From NCBI RefSeq assembly GCF_019444005.1, contig NZ_CP049304.1:248001-312000 (forward strand): a stretch of 64,000 bases of DNA, in the 5' to 3' direction. A program made the position numbers and the translations under genes. Of this stretch, positions 1-7,217 are shown in pieces (the first letter of the stretch is position 1; each line of letters opens with the position of its first letter). The DNA is from Liquorilactobacillus nagelii DSM 13675 (GTDB lineage: Bacteria; Bacillota; Bacilli; Lactobacillales; Lactobacillaceae). Under the pieces are notes generated by a model. It was not told the origin of the DNA. It did not search any database and saw only the letters and a list, made by a program, of their open reading frames with translations.

Positions 1-1
1 T

Positions 2-271
2 TTGGTAGTTTTTGACCCGCCGCATCTAATTCATGCAGGCAAAACAAGTTGGCTTGCTGAAAAGTACGGAGTGCTACCTAAGGATTGGCAGCCTGAATTA
101 AAAGCTGGTTTTGATGAATGCCGACGAGTATTAAAACTTAATGGTGTGCTGATTTTTAAATGGAATGATGACCAAATCAAGTTTTCAGAAGTTCTAAAAG
201 TTTTTGGTCAACGTCCTATTTTAGGAGACAAAAGGTCAAAAACAAAATGGTCAGTATTTTTAAAGGAGTGA
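2..271 (+). CDS. Phage DNA methyltransferase, C-terminal part (5' end outside window)
   Basis: The reading frame is already open at the window edge and ends at 271, so only about 89 C-terminal residues are visible. It begins with a DPPH motif after a hydrophobic strand (VVFDPPH). This is the motif IV (DPPY-like) catalytic site of class I SAM-dependent DNA methyltransferases. The rest (ECRRVLKLNGVLIFKW) matches the following strand of the Rossmann-like fold. Phages use such enzymes to modify their own DNA against host restriction. Target base and specificity cannot be read because the SAM-binding motif I lies off the left edge. It is the first of a run of tightly packed early/middle phage genes on the + strand. 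Confidence 0.7.
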   Translation: MVVFDPPHLIHAGKTSWLAEKYGVLPKDWQPELKAGFDECRRVLKLNGVLIFKWNDDQIKFSEVLKVFGQRPILGDKRSKTKWSVFLKE

Positions 272-275
272 TTGA

Positions 276-491
276 ATGAATTGGGATAACGTGTTTATGG
301 ATATTAAAAAGTGGATGCAAGCTTCAAATCAAATAATGCAAAAATATCCGATTTCATCAAATGAATACTGGCATTGGTTAGTGGGGTCACTTGGCCATTT
401 AGAGCAAAAATATAATAGCCATCCTGTAGTAGTTGGGTTTTGTGTATCGCTGATGAATTATGAAGAATCGTACTGGAAAAAACAGAAATGA
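276..491 (+). CDS. Small phage protein of unknown function
   Basis: A 71-residue, tryptophan- and tyrosine-rich protein with no motif I recognise. The ATG is preceded by AAGGAG inside the end of the methyltransferase gene, and the two genes are separated by 4 bases, so they are probably translated from one message. No membrane segment or signal peptide is visible. It is typical of the small accessory genes between replication and late functions in Lactobacillus phages. Confidence 0.6.
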   Translation: MNWDNVFMDIKKWMQASNQIMQKYPISSNEYWHWLVGSLGHLEQKYNSHPVVVGFCVSLMNYEESYWKKQK

Positions 492-511
492 AAATGTTGG
501 GAGGAATAAAA

Positions 512-733
512 ATGATAATCACTGGTAAGGAATTTCGCACAAGATGCAGAAATAACACTTTTACCGGGAATATGTTTCCAAGAGAAAGTATTGAACGGGC
601 TGTTCCGTCAGGCTGGGAAACTGCAGATACTCATGAAGCAGTGTACGGCTTTTCTTTTAAGGATAGTGACAGGATTGTTATTAACAATAGCTTGCTAAGA
701 GCTGCTGGTTGGAAGAAAGAGGGAGAAATATAA
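512..733 (+). CDS. Small phage protein of unknown function
   Basis: A 73-residue protein. I chose the ATG at 512 because GGGAGG at 499-504 lies 7 bases upstream; the earlier in-frame ATG at 488 overlaps the previous gene and has no ribosome binding site. The sequence is soluble and mixed in charge, with no recognised domain. The next gene starts at the base after its stop, so it belongs to the same operon. Confidence 0.55.
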   Translation: MIITGKEFRTRCRNNTFTGNMFPRESIERAVPSGWETADTHEAVYGFSFKDSDRIVINNSLLRAAGWKKEGEI

Positions 734-973
734 ATGAAACTAGTAAAAATTAACACTGCTTGGCATATCTGTTTCATGAACCGAGCAGGCGAGTTGATGA
801 GTGATTGTGGGGAAATTAAAGCTAGTCGACACGGTGGAGTGTTGAGGAACATTAACGGCAAGCGAGCAGATTTTGTTGAAGCAGGCTCTGATTCTAATTT
901 TGTTAAAACGCACAGGCTATGTGAGAGATGCGAATATCTAAAAAATAAGTGGGGTGTTGATGATGGAATATAA
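734..973 (+). CDS. Small phage protein with a C-terminal CxxC pair
   Basis: A 79-residue protein with three cysteines near the end (CERCEY), which could bind a metal, but one CxxC is not enough to call a zinc finger. The ATG follows AGGGAG at the end of the previous gene. The stop overlaps the start of the next gene by 14 bases. No known family recognised. Confidence 0.5.
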   Translation: MKLVKINTAWHICFMNRAGELMSDCGEIKASRHGGVLRNINGKRADFVEAGSDSNFVKTHRLCERCEYLKNKWGVDDGI

Positions 974-1544
974 ACGTGGAGATAGGGTAGCTATCATCGG
1001 AACTATAACTCATTCAGAAGATGAATTTGGAAATTTAGGCATTGATTTACCAAATGGTGATTATCTACGACGCGCACTTAAAACAAACGAAGTCACTCAT
1101 TTAGAAGATTTTCATCCTGACGAGAAGGAAATAAAAATGACAGTTGACGAGAAAAGAGAGTTTGACGAATTAGTTAAGACAGTTTTCCACGACCATCAAA
1201 GCAACGTTTATAAGATAATTTGTACTTTAGTTGAATCCAACAATTACCCAGCGTTGAATGTAAGAGTGGCTGGTTCATTTGAAAAGCAAATGGAGTTACT
1301 AGAATGTGTTCGTAAGCCAAGTAGGATTGAAGTTGAAGAGAAAAAATACTATGTGCATTTGCTGGAAAATAATCCATGTGGATATCTTAATTACTATAAG
1401 TCAATTAAAGAATATTGCATTGGCAGCAAAAGAGAATTGGGGAGCGATTATAAAACAAAATTTACTAAGTCTGAGATAGAAAAAATGTGCTTTGACAACT
1501 TTAAGTTTACCAATAAAGCATTGGAGGAAGTTGAAGATGAATGA
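960..1544 (+). CDS. DUF1642-like phage protein
   Basis: About 194 residues from the ATG pair at 960/963 (GGGGTG lies just upstream; an in-frame GTG at 954 is less likely). The N-terminal 45 residues form a small beta-rich segment. The C-terminal part runs: YYVHL, YLNYYK, a strand-rich stretch, then YKTKFTKSEIEKM. This resembles the C-terminus of DUF1642 proteins, common in the accessory early region of lactic-acid-bacteria phages. Function unknown. Assignment is from recalled family pattern, so moderate. Confidence 0.5.
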   Translation: MMEYKRGDRVAIIGTITHSEDEFGNLGIDLPNGDYLRRALKTNEVTHLEDFHPDEKEIKMTVDEKREFDELVKTVFHDHQSNVYKIICTLVESNNYPALNVRVAGSFEKQMELLECVRKPSRIEVEEKKYYVHLLENNPCGYLNYYKSIKEYCIGSKRELGSDYKTKFTKSEIEKMCFDNFKFTNKALEEVEDE

Positions 1545-1734
1545 GCAACTAGAAGAATTACAGAGACGAATTATTGAAGACATCAAAGAAAATGAACGGT
1601 GTATTGCTGAAGATGATCTTAGCCCTGCAGAAAAAGCTGAATTGCGCGGGGGAATCGGCGGAATGAAAACGGCACTATTTGAAATTAGCGGATTGGATAT
1701 GCCATATGTTGGGAGTAAGGGAAATGAAAACTAG
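1537..1734 (+). CDS. Small phage helical protein of unknown function
   Basis: A 65-residue, acidic, mostly helical protein starting at the ATG at 1537, which has GGAGGAAG just upstream inside the end of the preceding gene (8-base overlap). The upstream in-frame start at 1492 lacks a binding site. No recognised family. Confidence 0.5.
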   Translation: MNEQLEELQRRIIEDIKENERCIAEDDLSPAEKAELRGGIGGMKTALFEISGLDMPYVGSKGNEN

Positions 1735-2068
1735 AAAAATTAAGTTTAGAGTGTGGAGCAAAACTAAAAAAGAATATGGATATACGGATAAGGGTTTAAA
1801 ACTTATTTTTCCAAACATTTTAGCCAATGAACACTTGGTTATTGAACAATATACTGGTTTGAAAGACAAGAATGGCAAGGAAATCTATGAAGGAGACATT
1901 CTCAAATATTACGTTGATGGGAGAAAGAAGTATGAGTATCTAGTTGTTAAATATCAGCAAGAAGGTGCTTGTTTTATTACTGGTTGGGTTCGTGTTGATT
2001 ATGCAACTCGCATGGGTGAAGTTGTAGGCAATATCTACGAGAACGCAGACCTATTGGAGGAAAAATGA
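1724..2068 (+). CDS. YopX family phage protein
   Basis: A 114-residue protein starting at ATG 1724 after GGGAGTAAGGGAA. It carries the YopX-family signature: a charged start (KIKFRVW), then the diagnostic TGLKDKNGKEIYEGDI at about residues 45-60, followed by a beta-rich C-terminus (GEVVGNIYENADLLEE). YopX proteins are widespread in Firmicutes prophages and their function is unknown. The start overlaps the previous gene and the end overlaps the next start. Confidence 0.85.
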   Translation: MKTRKIKFRVWSKTKKEYGYTDKGLKLIFPNILANEHLVIEQYTGLKDKNGKEIYEGDILKYYVDGRKKYEYLVVKYQQEGACFITGWVRVDYATRMGEVVGNIYENADLLEEK

Positions 2069-2415
2069 TGAAAACTAGGGAAGAACTATTAGATAGATAC
2101 GAAAATGAACCAACGGCTAACAAATTTAGTAAATCAGATAAGGTATTACATTTTACCCCGAAAGAATTAAAAGAGGTTCTATCTGCACCAACCGAGGAAC
2201 AGATGAAATGCGAGTATTGTCATGAACCGTTTGGCAATTTGGCAAGCTTTCGAGTGAAGGGCGGTAGACAAGAAGTATATAACCTGTCTGTTCCAAGCTT
2301 TGATGGGTTAAGCAATGGGCAGCTTGATTATGATTGTGCACATGCCTATCAGCCTTATGGAGATTTTAGAAAATTTGATTATTGCCCAATGTGCGCCAGA
2401 AAGCTAGGAGAGTGA
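2065..2415 (+). CDS. Phage protein with CxxC...CxxC zinc-ribbon-like pattern
   Basis: A 116-residue protein with ATG at 2065 or 2068 preceded by GGAGG. The second half holds two cysteine pairs (CEYC near residue 50 and CPMC near residue 109), spaced as in a zinc ribbon, with a further lone Cys between. The N-terminal half is helical and charged. Function unknown. It is the last gene before the late regulator. Confidence 0.6.
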   Translation: MMKTREELLDRYENEPTANKFSKSDKVLHFTPKELKEVLSAPTEEQMKCEYCHEPFGNLASFRVKGGRQEVYNLSVPSFDGLSNGQLDYDCAHAYQPYGDFRKFDYCPMCARKLGE

Positions 2416-2422
2416 TTACTAA

Positions 2423-2839
2423 TTGAAACGGTCATTGTTTAATTATATTGCGGATATAATACGCGAATATCCAGTATCTGAAACGTACATCAAAAAGCGT
2501 GAAGACGAACTGATGAACAAGTTTCAAGAGTTTAAAGATGAGAATGTTGGTGGTGGACGCGCACAAAACAGAAAAGATGATGGTGTCGAACAGCTGGCTA
2601 TCACTCTAGCAATTGATAAGCGCATTGAAAACATAAAACGCAATCAAGAAGCGGTGGGGAAAGCACTAGAAAACTCAGCTCCCGAAACACAAGACATCAT
2701 ATACGAGCTATATTTGAGAGAAAATGCAATTTACAATACTGAGGGGGTAGCACAAAAGGTTAATCTTTCGGTGAGCCAAGTAAGGCGCAGACGAAATAAG
2801 TTTTTCGAAAAAGTGGCAATTGAAAGAGGATTAATATAG
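2423..2839 (+). CDS. ArpU/RinA-like phage late transcription regulator
   Basis: A 138-residue protein starting with TTG at 2423 after AGGAGAG. It has a helical N-terminal half and a C-terminal helix-turn-helix: a conserved 'IIYELYLRE' helix, then GVAQKVNLSVSQVRRRRNKF, as in sigma-70 region-4-like late regulators of the ArpU/RinA/DUF722 group. These proteins switch on packaging, structural and lysis genes. Its position, last of the early genes and upstream of terminase, fits. Unusually, an opposite-strand operon lies between it and the terminase genes. A shared bidirectional terminator follows. Confidence 0.75.
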   Translation: MKRSLFNYIADIIREYPVSETYIKKREDELMNKFQEFKDENVGGGRAQNRKDDGVEQLAITLAIDKRIENIKRNQEAVGKALENSAPETQDIIYELYLRENAIYNTEGVAQKVNLSVSQVRRRRNKFFEKVAIERGLI

Positions 2840-2845
2840 ACACTA

Positions 2846-2872
2846 AAAAAGGGGACTAAACATCCTCTTTTT
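2846..2872. terminator. Bidirectional terminator between late regulator and inverted operon
   Basis: An A-rich/T-rich hairpin (AAAAAGGGGA, loop CTAAACA, TCCTCTTTTT) ends both convergent genes. The right arm overlaps the last codons of the minus-strand HTH gene. It isolates the inverted operon from early + strand transcription. Confidence 0.65.
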
Positions 2873-3065
2873 GCATTTTTAAATCATCATAGAATTTTTG
2901 AAGTTTCAAAGCTGTCTTAATGGTCATATTTTCGAGTTTAGTATCGCCAGTCCTGTAGCGATTAATCATAGCACGAGTTAACCCCGTTTCCTCCGCTATA
3001 GCGTATGCCGAGATATCCGAACTTAACAGCTTTTCAATTTTGCTTAAATCAATTTTCTTTTCCAT
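2856..3065 (-). CDS. Small helix-turn-helix protein (candidate Aca-like autorepressor)
   Basis: A 69-residue protein made mostly of an XRE-like helix-turn-helix: SAYAIAEETGLTRAMINRYRTGDTKLENMTIKTALKLQKF at about residues 18-57. It is the last gene of a three-gene minus-strand operon and overlaps the end of the preceding AP2 gene by 17 bases. The operon's promoter carries a perfect palindrome between -35 and -10, so this protein is a natural candidate for an autorepressor. The size, position and operator resemble aca regulators of anti-CRISPR operons. That comparison is inference; the family-level HTH call is solid. Confidence 0.75.
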   Translation of the reverse strand: MEKKIDLSKIEKLLSSDISAYAIAEETGLTRAMINRYRTGDTKLENMTIKTALKLQKFYDDLKMQKEDV

Positions 3066-3930
3066 TGTTTAGCGGATCGCCCTTCCATTTTTCAAGTGTA
3101 TTTCCCCATAATTCTTCTTGAAGTCTATCACGAGCTTCAATGGCATCGCTTAACTTTGCGTATTTTCCACCATAGTTTATTTTTTTCTTAAAGGCGACTA
3201 GCACTAAATATCTGCCATCATTTTGCACGTAGATATTTCGATAACCAGAAGTATTTGCTTTTGTAGGGTTATTTCCCAACATAGCAGGGCTTGTTCCACC
3301 ATATTTTGTATTTATTTTTCTAATTTTTGCTTGGCCTTGTTTAACATTATTTTTAGCTTTTTTCATTTTCAAATGGCCACAAGATTTTAGATTGCCTCCT
3401 TTTAAAGCTGATGCTGTTGCGTAGTATATTTTGCCACAGGAACACTGTGTTTTATACAGTTTGCTCCCGTTGCATGTTATCCCTGTATATCTAATAACTG
3501 TTAATTCATTGAACTTCTCTCCAGGTTTTATTTCTCGACTTATATGCTCATACTGCCATTTATCCGTGGTGCCTTCAATAATGGCTTTGGCTAAACTCTC
3601 TTTAGCCTTGATTGCTTCTTCTAAAGTAGAGTATGCTCCACCAGCAAAATGTTTTCCATTTTCTGAAAGCCTAACGTAAAATTTATTAGAATTTTTATTA
3701 AATGAAATTCCTCTGACTCCAGTTAAAGAATTGCTTTGAGCCTTACGACTACCGGGCCTGACAGGAATAATTGGGTGGGCTTTAATCATTTCTTCAAGGC
3801 ATTTTTCAGCTTCTACTCTGGTTTTGAAGCCTCTTTTTGAAATGGTTTTTCCCATAATTTTCAGTCTTGCGCCGTACGAAAATTCACCAGTAGCTAGTTT
3901 AAATTCTTGTATGCTTCCTCTTTTCTTCAT
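3049..3930 (-). CDS. Double-AP2 DNA-binding protein with zinc-knuckle-like middle
   Basis: A 293-residue, basic protein. Residues 1-50 resemble the arm-type DNA-binding N-terminus of tyrosine integrases (GSIQEFKLATGEFSYGARL). Two AP2-type domains follow, at about 68-110 (TGVRGISFNKNSNKFYVRL) and 228-272 (TSGYRNIYVQNDGRYLVLV). Between them is a phage-type Cys segment (CSCGKIYYA ... LKSCGHL, about 160-185) that often accompanies AP2/HNH proteins. No HNH nuclease motif and no integrase catalytic domain are present, so it probably binds DNA without cutting it. It sits in an inverted operon 12 bases after the acidic protein gene. It could be a regulator, or a homing endonuclease that has lost its nuclease. 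Confidence 0.7.
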   Translation of the reverse strand: MKKRGSIQEFKLATGEFSYGARLKIMGKTISKRGFKTRVEAEKCLEEMIKAHPIIPVRPGSRKAQSNSLTGVRGISFNKNSNKFYVRLSENGKHFAGGAYSTLEEAIKAKESLAKAIIEGTTDKWQYEHISREIKPGEKFNELTVIRYTGITCNGSKLYKTQCSCGKIYYATASALKGGNLKSCGHLKMKKAKNNVKQGQAKIRKINTKYGGTSPAMLGNNPTKANTSGYRNIYVQNDGRYLVLVAFKKKINYGGKYAKLSDAIEARDRLQEELWGNTLEKWKGDPLNNGKEN

Positions 3931-3942
3931 AATTAATTTTCC

Positions 3943-4356
3943 TTAGAGAAGGCCTTCTGAAATTTCAGCGCCATCTGCTAATTCTTCTTGATATTCTTCT
4001 TCTGAAAGTGAAATTAATTCGACAAAGATAAACCCTTTGCCTTCTTGGTCCTCAGGCTCTGCCCAATCAATTTTGAAGTGAGTACCTTTTTTTACAATAT
4101 ATTCATCTTCACCTTTGATAGCGTCTAACTTATCGACTTCCTCTTTGTTAGAGTAGTCGACTTTGTGAGCTTCAACAGCGTTCATAATCGAGAAAACTAC
4201 TTGACCGCCCAGATTGTTTTCAGGGCGAAATGCTTCTTCATTTTCGCCACCTGCGAAACTTGCGTCATGATCAAGAGTCATCAGCTGACCCTCTTGATAG
4301 TCTGAATAATATTCGGGCTGCAACGCTATGATTCTTGCTAAGTTTTCGTATTTCAT
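3943..4356 (-). CDS. Very acidic small protein, candidate anti-defence (Acr-like) effector
   Basis: A 137-residue protein with 33 Asp/Glu against 11 Lys/Arg (net about -22), no membrane segment and no recognised family. AGGAGG lies 8 bases before the ATG. It is the promoter-proximal gene of the inverted operon, followed by an AP2 protein and a small HTH protein. Small, strongly acidic, DNA-mimic-like proteins in this position, under a palindrome-bearing promoter and followed by an HTH regulator, are a hallmark of anti-CRISPR operons. I do not recognise it as a known Acr. Function is inference; alternatives include another DNA-mimic inhibitor or an unrelated lysogenic conversion protein. Confidence 0.65.
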   Translation of the reverse strand: MKYENLARIIALQPEYYSDYQEGQLMTLDHDASFAGGENEEAFRPENNLGGQVVFSIMNAVEAHKVDYSNKEEVDKLDAIKGEDEYIVKKGTHFKIDWAEPEDQEGKGFIFVELISLSEEEYQEELADGAEISEGLL

Positions 4357-4401
4357 ATTAATTACCTCCTAGTTTTTTTATTTATCTTCCTTACAAGTAT
4401 T

Positions 4402-4430
4402 ACTATAACGTATCTATAAAGATACGTCAA
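4402..4430 (-). promoter_or_regulatory. Promoter of inverted operon with palindromic operator
   Basis: On the minus strand: TTGACG (4430-4425), a 17-base spacer, then TATAGT (4407-4402). The spacer and the -35 edge are filled by a perfect inverted repeat, ACGTATCT-ATAA-AGATACGT (4408-4427), so a bound dimer would block RNA polymerase. Transcription would start near 4395, 39 bases before the first gene. This is a strong sigma-A promoter that appears designed to be shut off by an autorepressor. Confidence 0.8.
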
Positions 4431-4587
4431 TAGTTTTTTTGAACTTTTTCAAATTTATTTTCAGTGTTAGTATGATGCGTGTTTTTGGAGTACTTTAGGT
4501 GTTAATGTGATAGTGTCAGATAGTTAGATATCTGGCTCCCTCGATAAATATTTTAACGGGCGTTCAGAAATGGACGCTATTTTGGTG

Positions 4588-4593
4588 TATAAT
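4588..4593 (+). promoter_or_regulatory. Putative -10 element for the membrane-anchored accessory gene
   Basis: A TATAAT box lies 33 bases before the gene at 4627, with no convincing -35. A short hairpin (GCGTT/GACGC, 4560-4576) lies just upstream. The rest of 4431-4587 is AT-rich, with a 6-bp inverted repeat CAGATA/TATCTG near 4526 and nothing else I can identify. This could be a factor-dependent late promoter. Confidence 0.4.
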
Positions 4594-4626
4594 TTATAAA
4601 TAAAATAATTATTATGGGGTGGGAAA

Positions 4627-5115
4627 ATGAAATACTTTATAGGGTTTATTATTTCGATATGGAATAGTGCGTTTTTTTGGAAGCTTACGACACTTGTGAC
4701 GACAATATGGGCTATAATTCAAACAAATGTATCAATGAAAAAAGCATATACAAAAAAAGCAGTTGTAAATATTAATTACGTTATAACTACACCTATGGGG
4801 CAAGAAGCAATTTGTGTAAATGTTACCAATGATGGCAATGTTGATATGAAAATAAATGCATTGGGAATGACTGATAAAAAAAGTGGTAAAAATGCTTTTA
4901 TACCCACAAATGCAGATGTGTTAAAAGAAAGTGTACTGCCAAAAAAGCTTTCAACAGGAGATGATGTAAAACAAGCTATAGCTATTCAGCCACTGCTTGA
5001 AAGCATAGAAACTGTTATGGATCTGAGCTGTATTTATGGTTTTGCAGATTTAAGCACGGGAGAAAGAATCTATAGTGAGAGTCCTATAGATATTAGTAGT
5101 TGTTTGAACAAGTAA
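4627..5115 (+). CDS. Membrane-anchored phage protein of unknown function
   Basis: A 162-residue protein. Residues 1-35 form a hydrophobic N-terminal anchor. The remaining 125 residues are soluble and beta-rich (VVNINYVITTPMG, ICVNVTNDGNVDMKINALGM), suggesting an Ig-like fold. GGGGTGGG lies before the ATG. It stands alone between the inverted operon and terminase, with its own possible -10 box and a weak terminator after it, so it is probably an accessory gene expressed separately from the structural genes. The side of the membrane on which the domain sits cannot be told. Confidence 0.6.
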   Translation: MKYFIGFIISIWNSAFFWKLTTLVTTIWAIIQTNVSMKKAYTKKAVVNINYVITTPMGQEAICVNVTNDGNVDMKINALGMTDKKSGKNAFIPTNADVLKESVLPKKLSTGDDVKQAIAIQPLLESIETVMDLSCIYGFADLSTGERIYSESPIDISSCLNK

Positions 5116-5129
5116 AATCCAATTTATAA

Positions 5130-5151
5130 CAGCCATTGAGCTGCTTTTTTT
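5130..5151 (+). terminator. Weak terminator before terminase
   Basis: A short hairpin CAGC-CATTGA-GCTG followed by seven T residues ends the accessory gene at 5115. The stem is only 4 bp, so it may leak into the terminase genes. Confidence 0.4.
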
Positions 5152-5191
5152 GTATGCAAAACAAAACACTTTCAGGAGGTGGTGGACATGA

Positions 5192-5986
5192 ATGCCTAGA
5201 AAAAGAAATCCAAAGCGAGAACAAGCAAGACAAATGTGGCTTGATTCAGGTGGAAAAAAGAAATTAATAGAAATCGCTGATGAACTCGATGTCAGTCCAT
5301 CACAGATTCGTAAATGGAAGTCACTTGATAAGTGGAGCGACGATTTAAAGGGTAACGTTACTAAAAAAAAAGAACGTTCCTCTATGAAAGGGAACCAATA
5401 CGCCAAAGGTAATCCTGGCAACCCACACGCTTCGCCGCCAAAGGGAAATAAGAATGCAGTGAGCCATGGGCTTTTTGCTAAGTGGCTGCCTGACGATACT
5501 AGGAAATTGGTTCAAGAAATATATACGTCTGAACCAGCTGATATCATTTGGAATAATATTATGATTCAATACGCCGCTATTATTCGTTCCGTGAAAATAA
5601 TGAATGTGGCTAGTGAATTTGATGTGACTAGTGATGTTACTGAAGTGGACCTGAATCCAACGATCGTAAATAAAAAGACAGGTAAGCCAGTTCAGACTAA
5701 AGAAGTCAGACAGTATCAATACGCATGGGATAAACAGGCTAATTATTTGCAAGCATTATCCAGGGCACAAACAACGTTAGGAAATCTGATTAAACAATTC
5801 GTTAAAATTGCTGATGAAACAGATGAGCGCAGAAAGAAACTAGCTTTAATGGATCAACAACTTAATATCCTTGAAGCTAAAGCACGTATCCTAAATGACA
5901 ACGGCAACGATACGGAAGCTAAAGTATCTAAGTTACTGGATAAGATTGATGAAACGATTGAAGGTGACAGTAACAATGCTGACTGA
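5192..5986 (+). CDS. terS: Phage terminase small subunit
   Basis: A 264-residue protein starting at ATG 5192 (AGGAGG at 5174-5179; the ATG at 5188 runs into a stop at once). The N-terminus has a PBSX/YqaS-type DNA-binding segment: basic start, then an HTH (LIEIADELDVSPSQIRKWKSLDKW, about residues 28-51), followed by a basic KGNQYAKGNPGNP linker. The C-terminal half is helical for oligomer assembly. It recognises the phage packaging site and loads the large subunit. Its end overlaps the start of terL by 11 bases. Confidence 0.88.
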   Translation: MPRKRNPKREQARQMWLDSGGKKKLIEIADELDVSPSQIRKWKSLDKWSDDLKGNVTKKKERSSMKGNQYAKGNPGNPHASPPKGNKNAVSHGLFAKWLPDDTRKLVQEIYTSEPADIIWNNIMIQYAAIIRSVKIMNVASEFDVTSDVTEVDLNPTIVNKKTGKPVQTKEVRQYQYAWDKQANYLQALSRAQTTLGNLIKQFVKIADETDERRKKLALMDQQLNILEAKARILNDNGNDTEAKVSKLLDKIDETIEGDSNNAD

Positions 5987-7217
5987 TCTATATACTCCAA
6001 AACAAATTGAAGTAATGAAAACAGTATTGAGTAGAAATGATTGGCGGCTGTTGATCAACTATGGTGCTGTTCGTTCAGGCAAAACAGTAATTGACAATGA
6101 TGCCTTTTTGATGGAGCTAAGGCGCGTTAGAAAACTGGCTGATCAGCTTGAAGTTAAAGAGCCAATGTACATTTTAGCTGGGTATTCGAGCAAATCGTTA
6201 CAAAATAACGTTCTGCAAGAACTGTCAAATAAATATGATATACAGTTCAAGTTCGACAAGCATGGATCCTTCAGATTGTTTGGAGTCAAGATTATTCAAA
6301 CTTTTACCGGAAGTATAGCTGGTTTAGGTGCAATCCGTGGTAGTACTGCATTTGGTGCATATGTCAACGAAGCTAGTCTTGCTAATGAAGAAGTGTTTAA
6401 TGAAATCCTTAATCGTTGTTCAGCGCCAAATGCTCGCATTATCTGTGATACTAACCCGGATGTTCCAACTCATTACTTGAAAGCTGATTATATCGACAAC
6501 AAAGATAAAAAAGCAGGGATTGTCAGTTATCATTTTACGATTGATGATAATACTTTTTTGCCAGCAGAGTACGTTCAGCATATGAAAGCCGGAACACCAA
6601 GCGGTATGTTTTATGATCGCAGTATTTTAGGTTTGTGGGTATCTGGTGAAGGCATGGTGTACAAAGACTTTGACAAAGACACTATGATTATTCCCCGTTC
6701 AAAATTGCCAGAAAACTTAACTTACTATTGTGGAGTTGACTGGGGATATGAGCATAAAGGGACAATCGTAGTTATGGCTGATGATGACCAAGGCAACACT
6801 TACTTAGTCGAGGAACATACAAAGCAGTACGAAGAAATAGACTACTGGGTTAGAGTTGCTAAGGAGATTCAAAGCCGATACGGTAGCAGAATTAAGTTCT
6901 TTGCTGATTCGGCAAGGCCTGAGCATGTAGCACGTTTCAGACGTGAGAATCTTAATGTATTTAACGCAAATAAAAGTGTATTAAGCGGTATTGAGTCAGT
7001 TGCAAAACTGATGAAAGAACACCGCTTTTTTGTTGTCAAAGAATCGATAGACAAGTTCCTAGAAGAAATTTATCAGTATATCTGGGACGAGAAAACAGGC
7101 ATGCCAGTCAAGGCTAATGACGATGTGCAAGACGCTGTTAGATACGCTGTACACAGCCAACATAACGAATTAAACAAAGCCAAAGCGGTAGTTAAGCCGA
7201 GTTGGCTTAGGAGGTGA
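5976..7217 (+). CDS. terL: Phage terminase large subunit
   Basis: A 413-residue packaging motor. The ATP-binding loop GAVRSGKT is at residues 30-37; a Walker B-like strand GAYVNEAS is at about 127-134; the nuclease part begins at about 250 (YCGVDWGYEHKGT), with FADSARPEH further on. I chose ATG 5976, which overlaps terS, since the upstream in-frame start at 5895 lies deep in terS. It pumps DNA into proheads and cuts concatemers, acting with terS and the portal. Length is slightly short but complete. Confidence 0.92.
   Translation: MLTDLYTPKQIEVMKTVLSRNDWRLLINYGAVRSGKTVIDNDAFLMELRRVRKLADQLEVKEPMYILAGYSSKSLQNNVLQELSNKYDIQFKFDKHGSFRLFGVKIIQTFTGSIAGLGAIRGSTAFGAYVNEASLANEEVFNEILNRCSAPNARIICDTNPDVPTHYLKADYIDNKDKKAGIVSYHFTIDDNTFLPAEYVQHMKAGTPSGMFYDRSILGLWVSGEGMVYKDFDKDTMIIPRSKLPENLTYYCGVDWGYEHKGTIVVMADDDQGNTYLVEEHTKQYEEIDYWVRVAKEIQSRYGSRIKFFADSARPEHVARFRRENLNVFNANKSVLSGIESVAKLMKEHRFFVVKESIDKFLEEIYQYIWDEKTGMPVKANDDVQDAVRYAVHSQHNELNKAKAVVKPSWLRR

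Noticed and set aside
5345..5752. Minus-strand open frame opposite terS
   Set aside because: Lies wholly within the terminase small subunit gene, has no ribosome binding site.
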